Made by a program: the position numbers and the translations under genes
Shown: piece after piece, positions 1 through 5,622 of the stretch
Numbering within the stretch: the stretch's first letter is position 1
How the letters are laid out: each line of letters starts with the position of its first letter
DNA from: an uncultured Clostridia bacterium
GTDB taxonomy: Bacteria > Bacillota > Clostridia > Oscillospirales > Acutalibacteraceae
Direction of reading: 5' to 3'
Length of the DNA: 6,383 bases
Assembly: GCA_945869905.1 (NCBI GenBank)
Contig: CAMBQD010000062.1
Span: 1 to 6,383 of the forward strand
Notes under the pieces: model-generated
The model's database searches: none
What the model was told of the DNA's origin: nothing
The model's input: only the letters and a program-made list of their open reading frames with translations

Positions 1-764
1 CAAATGCAGACGACGAATACGGTATGAAAATTATTGACGGCTTAAATTTTGATAAGGTTGTAACCTATGCCGTAAATACTAATGATGCAACATATGTTGC
101 TAAGAATGTAAGCTTTAAGGCAAGCGGTGTGGAATACGAGCTTGTGGGCGACACAATCGGCAGATGCAATTGTCCTATCCCCGGCAGATTTTCTGTATAC
201 AATTCTCTGTGCGCCGCCAGCTGTGCACTGTCACTTGGTATTCCGTTTGACAAGGTGCTGGAGTCAATAAGCAAATCTCAGGGCGTTAAGGGCAGAATAG
301 AGGTTGTGCCAAACGGCGGACGTGATTTTACAATTATTATTGACTATGCTCATTCTCCAGACGGACTTGAAAATATAATCACATCACTTAAGGAAATTGC
401 CAAGGGCAGAGTGGTTACACTGTTTGGCTGCGGCGGTGACAGAGATAAAACAAAGCGTCCAAAGATGGGCAGGATTGTTGCAGAGCTTTCCGATTTCTGC
501 ATTGTTACATCGGATAATCCGCGTTCGGAAAATCCGTCGGAGATTATTAAGGATATCCTTGTGGGTATGCAGGGCATAACAACTCCCTACGAGGTAGTGG
601 AAAACCGTAGAGATGCCATTGAATATGCAATAAAAAATGCTCAAAAGGATGATATAATTCTCCTTGCAGGCAAGGGCCATGAAACCTATCAGATTTTGCC
701 TACCGGCACAATCCATTTTGATGAAAGAGAAGTAGTTGCTGACATACTCAGCAAGCTTGACTGA
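1..764 (+). CDS. murE: UDP-MurNAc-tripeptide synthetase MurE, C-terminal half (5' truncated by window edge)
   Basis: This is a cytoplasmic ATP-dependent Mur ligase that adds the third stem-peptide residue to UDP-MurNAc-L-Ala-D-Glu. The frame is open to the left edge, with its first full codon at base 3. It begins with NADDEYG (3-23), the family's conserved N-x-D-D segment, so the ATG at 24 is internal and not the start. About 253 residues are visible out of roughly 490 usual for the family. The ATP P-loop and carbamylated lysine lie upstream, outside the window. Visible motifs are GRFSVYN (from 183), DYAHSPDG (from 342) opening the C-terminal ligase domain, GCGGDRDKTKRP (from 426), DNPRSENP (513-536) and GKGHETYQ (669-692). 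In characterised MurE enzymes DNPR binds meso-diaminopimelate, whereas L-lysine enzymes differ here, so DAP specificity is inferred. The frame ends with TGA one base before murF. Identification is very secure. Confidence 0.97.
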   Translation, partial: NADDEYGMKIIDGLNFDKVVTYAVNTNDATYVAKNVSFKASGVEYELVGDTIGRCNCPIPGRFSVYNSLCAASCALSLGIPFDKVLESISKSQGVKGRIEVVPNGGRDFTIIIDYAHSPDGLENIITSLKEIAKGRVVTLFGCGGDRDKTKRPKMGRIVAELSDFCIVTSDNPRSENPSEIIKDILVGMQGITTPYEVVENRRDAIEYAIKNAQKDDIILLAGKGHETYQILPTGTIHFDEREVVADILSKLD

Positions 765-765
765 T

Positions 766-2118
766 ATGGAAATTTTAAAATTAAGTGAAATTGCAAATGC
801 CTGCGGCGGTACATTTAACAATGACTGTGACGTTTGCGGCGTTTGTATAGACACAAGAAAAATAACAACGGGATGTCTTTTTGTGTGTATAAAGGGTGAG
901 CGCTTTGACGCACATCAGTTTGCACAGGAGGCGCTTGACAAGGGCGCGGCTGCCGTAATGATTCACAGCGACGCGGACTTTAACGGAAATTATGTAAGGG
1001 TAGCGGATACTTCAAGGGCACTGCTTGATTTAAGCGGCTATTACCGTTCCAAATTCAATCTGCATCTTGTGGGGCTCACCGGCTCAGTGGGTAAAACCAC
1101 CACAAAGGAATTTACTTATTTAGTTGTCAGTGCCAAGTACAATGCGATAAAAACACAGGGGAACCTCAATAATGAGATTGGCTTGCCGCAAATGCTGTTT
1201 CAGATTGACGGCGATACCCAAGCGGCGGTTATTGAAATGGGTATGAACCACTTTGGCGAAATACACCGCCTTTCAACTGCAGCAAAGCCTACGGTGGCAC
1301 TTATCACAAATGTGGGTACGTCGCATATTGAAAATTTAGGCTCACGTGAAGGAATATTAAAGGCTAAGCTTGAAATACTTGACGGACTTGAAAAAGGCTC
1401 AACACTGATTTTAAACGGTGATAACGATATGCTTTCCACCGTTAAAGATGAAGATTACAATATCGTTTTCTTCGGCATTGAAAACGGTGATTTCAGGGCT
1501 GAGAAAATTTTTGAGCAGGATGGGGCAACCTCCTTTGACATATGCTATTACGGTAAAAAACAAAGGGTGGTAATACCTACAATCGGTATTCATAATGTGT
1601 ACAATGCCTTGGCGGCATTTGCAGTGGGCTATGCACTTAACATTGATGCACAGATGTGCGCAGACGCCTTAATGAATTATGTCCCCGAGGGAATGCGGCA
1701 AAAATCGGTTATGGTTAACGGCGTAACATTTATTGAGGATTGCTATAATGCCAGCCCCGATTCTATGAGAGCGGCAATTACAACCTTGGCAAACACCAAG
1801 GGAAATAAAAAAATAGCAGTTTTGTCCGATATGCTGGAACTTGGCGAGTATTCCAAGCAGGCTCATACAGATGTGGGCAAAATGGCGGCGGATGCAAAAA
1901 TCGATTATCTGCTGACCGTGGGTGATATGAGTAATTTCATTGCCTGCGGGGCAATGGAAAACGGAATGAAAAATGTTTTTCATTTTGACACAAAAGAGGA
2001 GTTAGCTAATAAGCTTCTTGAAATTTTAGAGGTTGGCGACACGGCAATCTTTAAAGCATCAAGGGGAATGAAGCTTGAGGATGTAATCCATAGTGTATAT
2101 GACAGGTGGGGAAAATAA
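766..2118 (+). CDS. murF: UDP-MurNAc-tripeptide:D-Ala-D-Ala ligase MurF
   Basis: A cytoplasmic Mur ligase that joins D-Ala-D-Ala to UDP-MurNAc-tripeptide using ATP, completing the pentapeptide. The product is 450 aa, normal for MurF. The N-terminal substrate domain starts MEILKLSEIANACGG and carries IDTRK (about 28-32). The central ATPase domain has the P-loop GLTGSVGKTTTK (103-114), GNLNNEIGLP (132-141), EMGMNHFGEI (157-166) and NVGTSHIENLGS (182-193), with a following AKLEI. The C-terminal domain has GIHNVYNALAA (274-284), EDCYNASPDSM (324-334), LSDMLELG (353-360) and KASRGMKLE (430-438), close to the MurF signature GSRGMK. I chose the ATG at 766 because the family N-terminus aligns there. 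An in-frame TTG at 736 would add ten residues overlapping murE and fits less well. No clear Shine-Dalgarno sequence precedes 766, and murE ends at 764, so translation is probably coupled to murE. Confidence 0.97.
   Translation: MEILKLSEIANACGGTFNNDCDVCGVCIDTRKITTGCLFVCIKGERFDAHQFAQEALDKGAAAVMIHSDADFNGNYVRVADTSRALLDLSGYYRSKFNLHLVGLTGSVGKTTTKEFTYLVVSAKYNAIKTQGNLNNEIGLPQMLFQIDGDTQAAVIEMGMNHFGEIHRLSTAAKPTVALITNVGTSHIENLGSREGILKAKLEILDGLEKGSTLILNGDNDMLSTVKDEDYNIVFFGIENGDFRAEKIFEQDGATSFDICYYGKKQRVVIPTIGIHNVYNALAAFAVGYALNIDAQMCADALMNYVPEGMRQKSVMVNGVTFIEDCYNASPDSMRAAITTLANTKGNKKIAVLSDMLELGEYSKQAHTDVGKMAADAKIDYLLTVGDMSNFIACGAMENGMKNVFHFDTKEELANKLLEILEVGDTAIFKASRGMKLEDVIHSVYDRWGK
2103..2110 (+). promoter_or_regulatory. 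Ribosome binding site of mraY, inside the murF 3' end
   Basis: AGGTGGGG lies 8 nt before the mraY ATG at 2119 and within the last codons of murF. The murF stop codon (2116-2118) directly abuts the mraY start, so the two genes share no spacer. This supports the chosen mraY start and suggests coupled translation. Confidence 0.7.
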
Positions 2119-3168
2119 ATGAACAGTACAATTGCTTTAATTATCAGTATCATAATCGCCTTCGGTGTAACGGCAGGTCTTGGCTTTGTCATTATTCCGT
2201 GGCTTAGAAAGTTAAAATTCGGACAGACTATTTTAGATATCGGTCCAAGCTGGCACAAGGCTAAGCAGGGAACACCCAATATGGGCGGTCTTATGTTTAT
2301 TGCAGGTATTATTCTTTCCTTGGTTATTACCTGTCTGACATTTTATTTTACCGGCGGCAAGCTTGAAAGCGATTATTCAAGTCTGCTTGAGGGACGCGAG
2401 CTGGTGCTTTTGATATCCGGTGCAGTGCTTGCACTTGGTTGCGGCTTGGTGGGCTTTACAGATGATTTTATTAAAATCAAGCTTAAAAGAAACGAAGGTC
2501 TTTCACCAAAGCAAAAAACAGCCGGTCAGCTTATTATGACGCTGGGCTACATTCTTACTCTTTGGCTTTCACATAACACAAGCTGGTATATTCCATTTGT
2601 GGGTGTTGTAAATTTTGAGAGAAATGCTTTTACTGCAATTGTGTTTTGGGCTGTTTCATTTTTTATTGTTTACGGATGTGTTAACTCTGTTAACCTTACA
2701 GACGGTATTGACGGATTGTGCTCCTCGGTTACAGCCACCGTTGCCGTTGCTTTTATTGCAATAGGCTTTATTCAAAGCTTTGACGGACTTAAAATATTTG
2801 CAGGTGCTCTTTTGGGCGGTGTTCTCGGCTTCCTTTGCTGGAACTGGAATCCTGCAAAAACCTTTATGGGTGATACTGGCTCGCTGTTCTTAGGCGGTAT
2901 GGTTGTTGCCCTTGGATACCTTTGCAAGTGCCCTCTTATTCTTTTGCCAATCGGTATTGTTTATGTTTGTGAAACAATGAGTGATATAATTCAGATTGGT
3001 TATTTCAAAATCACACACGGTAAACGTATTTTTAAAATGGCTCCGATTCATCATCATTTTGAAATGTGCGGCTGGAAGGAAAAAAAGATTTGTGCCGTAT
3101 TTTCACTTGTTAATGCAATCGGCTGTGCAATAGGTGTAGCTTTGCTTTACTTCGGCAATTTTGCCTGA
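2119..3168 (+). CDS. mraY: Phospho-MurNAc-pentapeptide transferase MraY (lipid I synthase)
   Basis: An integral membrane enzyme that transfers phospho-MurNAc-pentapeptide from UDP to undecaprenyl phosphate, making lipid I on the cytoplasmic face. The product is 349 aa, within the usual range, with about ten hydrophobic segments (roughly 5-26, 57-77, 95-114, 134-152, 171-188, 203-219, 224-241, 256-270, 272-288 and 325-346). Family motifs in order are HKAKQGTPNMGG (46-57), GFTDDFIK (112-119) with the conserved DD pair, NSVNLTDGIDGL (189-200), FMGDTGS (249-255) and MAPIHHHFE (307-315) with the His triad. These conserved Asp and His residues are the Mg-binding and active-site positions known in this family, and all are present. 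One local oddity is ETMSDIIQ (285-292), where other MraY proteins I recall read ETLSVI(L/I)Q. It follows murF without a gap. murD, usually next, is absent here. Confidence 0.98.
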   Translation: MNSTIALIISIIIAFGVTAGLGFVIIPWLRKLKFGQTILDIGPSWHKAKQGTPNMGGLMFIAGIILSLVITCLTFYFTGGKLESDYSSLLEGRELVLLISGAVLALGCGLVGFTDDFIKIKLKRNEGLSPKQKTAGQLIMTLGYILTLWLSHNTSWYIPFVGVVNFERNAFTAIVFWAVSFFIVYGCVNSVNLTDGIDGLCSSVTATVAVAFIAIGFIQSFDGLKIFAGALLGGVLGFLCWNWNPAKTFMGDTGSLFLGGMVVALGYLCKCPLILLPIGIVYVCETMSDIIQIGYFKITHGKRIFKMAPIHHHFEMCGWKEKKICAVFSLVNAIGCAIGVALLYFGNFA

Positions 3169-3174
3169 TATATA
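3146..3174 (+). promoter_or_regulatory. Weak candidate promoter ahead of ftsW
   Basis: TTTACT (3146-3151, 4 of 6 matches to TTGACA) lies 17 nt before TATATA (3169-3174), which is preceded by a TG in the extended -10 position. An alternative -10, TATAAT at 3171-3176, is perfect but gives a 19-nt spacer. Most of the element overlaps the end of mraY. AT-rich sequence yields such matches by chance, so this is only a possibility that ftsW-murG has its own transcript. Confidence 0.25.
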
Positions 3175-3200
3175 ATTAATGCATGTAATGATTTAACTGA

Positions 3201-3206
3201 AGGGAG
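3201..3206 (+). promoter_or_regulatory. Ribosome binding site of ftsW
   Basis: AGGGAG lies 9 nt before the ATG at 3216, in the 47-nt mraY-ftsW gap. It favours the ATG at 3216 over the next in-frame ATG at 3276. The longer start gives a basic, lysine-rich cytoplasmic N-terminus before the first membrane segment. Confidence 0.75.
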
Positions 3207-3215
3207 TGTTGCAGT

Positions 3216-4421
3216 ATGCCTGAAAATCTGTCTGATAACGACTCAAAAATCATCAGGACAAAAAAGAATAAATCTATGGGCATCAGCAGGGATACTGTGT
3301 TTGTCACAGGAAGTATAGATCTTCCGTTTCTTGCTTTAACAATTGCACTGTTAACCATAGGTCTGATAATGCTCTTTTCAGCCTCTTATCCTTATGCGTA
3401 CTACAATTACAATCACAACTCATATTACTTTTTTACACGCCAGCTTATTTTTTCAATAATAGGTCTTGTGGCAATGTTTGTGATGTCCAAGATAAATTAT
3501 AAATGGCTGAGGGTTGCGGCAATGCCGCTTTTGGCAGTTACGATTCTTCTGCTTATTATAGTTTTGTTTTATCATACAAAAATTCCGGGTGCAGCCGATT
3601 TTAAAAGATTTATTCCGGTAGGCCCGTTAACATTTCAGCCCTCGGACCTTGCAAAGTTTACTATTATTCTGACCTTTGCTGTATATATCAGTAATTACTA
3701 CGGTCAGATGAAAACCTTTAAATACGGTATATTATTTCCTCTGGGAATAATTGCGGTTTTCTGCGGATTGATTTTTCTTGAGCATCATATGTCCTGTACA
3801 ATTCTTATGTTTCTTATCGGTGCAACTCTAATGTGGGTTGGCGGAAGCGATTGGAAGCTCTTTGCCTTTGGCTTGGCAGTATTGGTGCTTGTGGTATTTA
3901 TGGTAATTACATTTCCGGATTTGCTGGAAAGCTATGCAGGCGAAAGAATTAAGGCTTGGCTTGATAAGGATTATGACCCGTCAGGCAGCAGATGGCAGAC
4001 AAACAATTCGCTTTATGCCATAGGCTCAGGCGGACTGTTCGGAACAGGACTGGGTAATTCAAAGCAAAAGTATCTTTATGTATCAGAGCCTCAAAATGAC
4101 TTCATTTTTTCAATTGTTTGTGAGGAGCTTGGCTTTATCGGTGCGGCAATAATAATCGTTCTTTTCGGAGCTCTTGTTATACGCGGATTAATAATCGCCG
4201 CAAGATGCCACGACAGGTTCGGTGCAATTTTGGTAATAGGCGTTGTTGCCCAAATCGGTATTCAGGTTGGGCTAAATATAATGGTTGTTACCGATACAAT
4301 TCCAAATACAGGTATTGCGCTTCCGTTTTTCTCCTACGGCGGCACGGCAATGATGATGCTGCTGTTTGAAATCGGAGTAGTTTTATCAGTGTCAAGAAAA
4401 GCAAGTCAGAAAAAGGTATAG
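3216..4421 (+). CDS. ftsW: SEDS-family lipid II polymerase FtsW/SpoVE
   Basis: A multi-pass membrane peptidoglycan glycosyltransferase of the SEDS family (FtsW, RodA, SpoVE), which polymerises lipid II together with a class B penicillin-binding protein. The product is 401 aa with a charged cytoplasmic tail (1-34) and about ten hydrophobic segments, the first near 35-56. Recognisable SEDS blocks are KRFIPVGPLTFQPSDLAKF (130-148), YAIGSGGLFGTGLG (267-280), the loop SEPQNDFIFSIVCEELGFIG (290-309) with an acidic residue in nDFIF (D295) that is strongly conserved and, as I recall, essential in SEDS enzymes, and PNTGIALPFFSYGG (363-376). Position between mraY and murG argues for FtsW or the sporulation paralogue SpoVE rather than RodA; sequence alone does not separate the first two. 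An unusual stretch, EHHMSCT (189-195), replaces the QPDLGT motif seen in many homologues. Eight nt separate it from murG. Confidence 0.93.
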   Translation: MPENLSDNDSKIIRTKKNKSMGISRDTVFVTGSIDLPFLALTIALLTIGLIMLFSASYPYAYYNYNHNSYYFFTRQLIFSIIGLVAMFVMSKINYKWLRVAAMPLLAVTILLLIIVLFYHTKIPGAADFKRFIPVGPLTFQPSDLAKFTIILTFAVYISNYYGQMKTFKYGILFPLGIIAVFCGLIFLEHHMSCTILMFLIGATLMWVGGSDWKLFAFGLAVLVLVVFMVITFPDLLESYAGERIKAWLDKDYDPSGSRWQTNNSLYAIGSGGLFGTGLGNSKQKYLYVSEPQNDFIFSIVCEELGFIGAAIIIVLFGALVIRGLIIAARCHDRFGAILVIGVVAQIGIQVGLNIMVVTDTIPNTGIALPFFSYGGTAMMMLLFEIGVVLSVSRKASQKKV

Positions 4422-4426
4422 GTGAG
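4420..4426 (+). promoter_or_regulatory. Ribosome binding site of murG overlapping the ftsW stop codon
   Basis: AGGTGAG starts inside the ftsW TAG (4419-4421) and ends 3 nt before the murG ATG at 4430. It matches the 3' part of the full AAGGAGGTGA consensus, so the short spacing is in register. Ribosomes finishing ftsW would cover this site, which suggests coupled translation. Confidence 0.75.
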
Positions 4427-4429
4427 AAT

Positions 4430-5548
4430 ATGAAAATTTTGTTTGCAACAGGCGGAACTGCCGGTCATATTAATCCTGCATTGGCAGTGGCGTCTTATAT
4501 CAGAGAAACCAATAAGGACGCTCAGATTATGTTTATCGGTACTGCCGACCATATGGAATCAAGGCTTGTGCCTGAGGCAGGCTTTGATTTTAAAACAATT
4601 GACATTTCGGGCTTTAAGCGTTCCTTTTCTCCAAAGGCAATTTCTCATAATGTTAAAACTGTTTTCAGGCTTATGAAATCCTCAGGTGAAAGCAAAAAAA
4701 TAATCAGTGATTTTAAGCCTGACGTGGTTGTGGGCTTTGGCGGATATGTGTCAGGTCCCGTTCTGCAAACAGCGGTTAAAATGGGCATACCCACCTGTAT
4801 ACACGAGCAAAATGCTTATCCGGGCATTACCAATAAAACTTTGGCAAAAGAGGTTGACAGGGTAATGCTGACTGTTGAGGATGCAAAAAAGCATCTTGAG
4901 TCTAAAAATGAGCCGATAGTCACAGGCCTTCCTGTTCGCGGAGAGCTGCTTAAGGCTGACAGAGATGTGGCAAGGGCACAGCTTAATATTCCCGATGACA
5001 AGTACCTTGTGCTATCCTTCGGTGGCTCTCTGGGTGCAGAGCCATTGAACAATGCAATGTTTGATATTCTTATTGACAGTGCCCATACAGGCAGGTACTG
5101 CCATATTCATTCCGTTGGTACAAACGGCGGCGAGTTCCTTGACAAATTTGCAAAAAAGGGATTTGTTGACGGAAAAATGGGCACCGTTGAGGTTAGAAAA
5201 TATATTGACAATATGGATGTTTGTATGGCGGCGGCCGATTTGGTTATCGGACGTGCAGGCGCATCATCTATTTCGGAGATTGAGGCAATGGGCAAGGCGT
5301 CAATTTTAATTCCTTCTCCATATGTTGCTGAAAATCATCAGTATCATAACGCTATGGCTCTTGTAAACCGTAATGCGGGATTTATTATTGAAGAAAAGGA
5401 TTTAACCTCACATACTCTTTATGAAAAAATAGATGAGCTTTTGTCAGACGGTGACAGGCTTAAAGAGGTTGAAAGAAATGCAAAAGCAATGGCGATTACT
5501 GACGCACGTGAACGCATTGCGTCAATAATTTTGTCACTTGCCAAATAA
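4430..5548 (+). CDS. murG: Lipid II synthase MurG (UDP-GlcNAc:lipid I GlcNAc transferase)
   Basis: A peripheral inner-leaflet GT-B glycosyltransferase (family GT28) that adds GlcNAc from UDP-GlcNAc to lipid I, giving lipid II. The product is 372 aa, normal for the family. The N-terminal acceptor domain has the glycine-rich loop GGTAGHINPALA (8-19), then GFGGYVSGP (102-110) and HEQNAYPGITNK (125-136). The C-terminal UDP-GlcNAc domain has GGSLGA (198-203; GGSQGA in many homologues), AAADLVIGRAGASSISEI (267-284), where the RAGA and following glutamate match the nucleotide-sugar site, and IPSPYVAENHQYHNA (294-308). All expected motifs are present, so an active enzyme is inferred. It is the last gene before a 74-nt spacer. 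The TAA stop is followed by an A-rich stretch and a long hairpin, with no + strand terminator. Confidence 0.98.
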   Translation: MKILFATGGTAGHINPALAVASYIRETNKDAQIMFIGTADHMESRLVPEAGFDFKTIDISGFKRSFSPKAISHNVKTVFRLMKSSGESKKIISDFKPDVVVGFGGYVSGPVLQTAVKMGIPTCIHEQNAYPGITNKTLAKEVDRVMLTVEDAKKHLESKNEPIVTGLPVRGELLKADRDVARAQLNIPDDKYLVLSFGGSLGAEPLNNAMFDILIDSAHTGRYCHIHSVGTNGGEFLDKFAKKGFVDGKMGTVEVRKYIDNMDVCMAAADLVIGRAGASSISEIEAMGKASILIPSPYVAENHQYHNAMALVNRNAGFIIEEKDLTSHTLYEKIDELLSDGDRLKEVERNAKAMAITDARERIASIILSLAK

Positions 5549-5559
5549 ATAACAAAAAA

Positions 5560-5619
5560 ATCACCACTGCATAGGATATGTTGATAAGGCTTATCTGCCT
5601 TAACATATGCAGAGGTGAT
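5560..5619 (+). promoter_or_regulatory. Long imperfect hairpin sequestering the murA Shine-Dalgarno
   Basis: The murG-murA spacer folds by eye into one stem-loop. Pairs are 5560-5565 with 5614-5619, 5567-5573 with 5606-5612, 5579-5582 with 5602-5605, and 5586-5590 with 5597-5601: 22 pairs in all. There is one A:A mismatch (5566/5613), two one-sided bulges (5574-5578 and 5583-5585) and a 6-nt loop (5591-5596). The outer helix pairs ATCACC with GGTGAT, which covers the core of the murA ribosome binding site. No T-run follows on the + strand, so it is not a forward terminator. The pairing is seen in the sequence; a role in limiting murA translation, or as an mRNA processing site, is inference. 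Confidence 0.7.
5613..5619 (+). promoter_or_regulatory. Ribosome binding site of murA
   Basis: AGGTGAT lies 3 nt before the murA ATG at 5623 and is the only good Shine-Dalgarno in the spacer, so it fixes the start. Six of its seven bases pair with 5560-5565 in the upstream arm of the hairpin. Confidence 0.85.
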
Positions 5620-5622
5620 ATA

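Noticed and set aside
24..26. ATG at 24 as a start codon for murE
   Set aside because: The frame is open upstream and encodes the conserved NADDEYG segment, so the gene begins outside the window.
384..854. 156-aa open frame on the minus strand across the murE-murF junction
   Set aside because: It lies wholly antisense to two well-conserved genes, its translation shows no recognisable domain, and no ribosome binding site or promoter was evident.
3177..3215. Small inverted repeats in the mraY-ftsW gap (around ATGCAT, and ACTG/CAGT flanking the ftsW ribosome binding site)
   Set aside because: The stems are only 4-5 pairs, with bulges or a 12-nt loop, as expected by chance in AT-rich sequence.
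5052..5309. 85-aa + strand frame inside murG (and a similar one at 4443-4676)
   Set aside because: Both are out-of-frame readings of conserved MurG coding sequence, with composition and motifs that make sense only in the murG frame.
5581..5609. Possible promoter in the murG-murA spacer (TTGATA, 17 nt, CATATG)
   Set aside because: The -10 matches only 3 of 6 positions, and these bases are already accounted for by the hairpin arms. The perfect TATAAT at 5619-5624 overlaps the murA start codon and has no -35.
5560..5619. Hairpin as a forward terminator ending the operon after murG
   Set aside because: No T-run follows the 3' arm on the + strand; it runs straight into the murA ribosome binding site and start codon.
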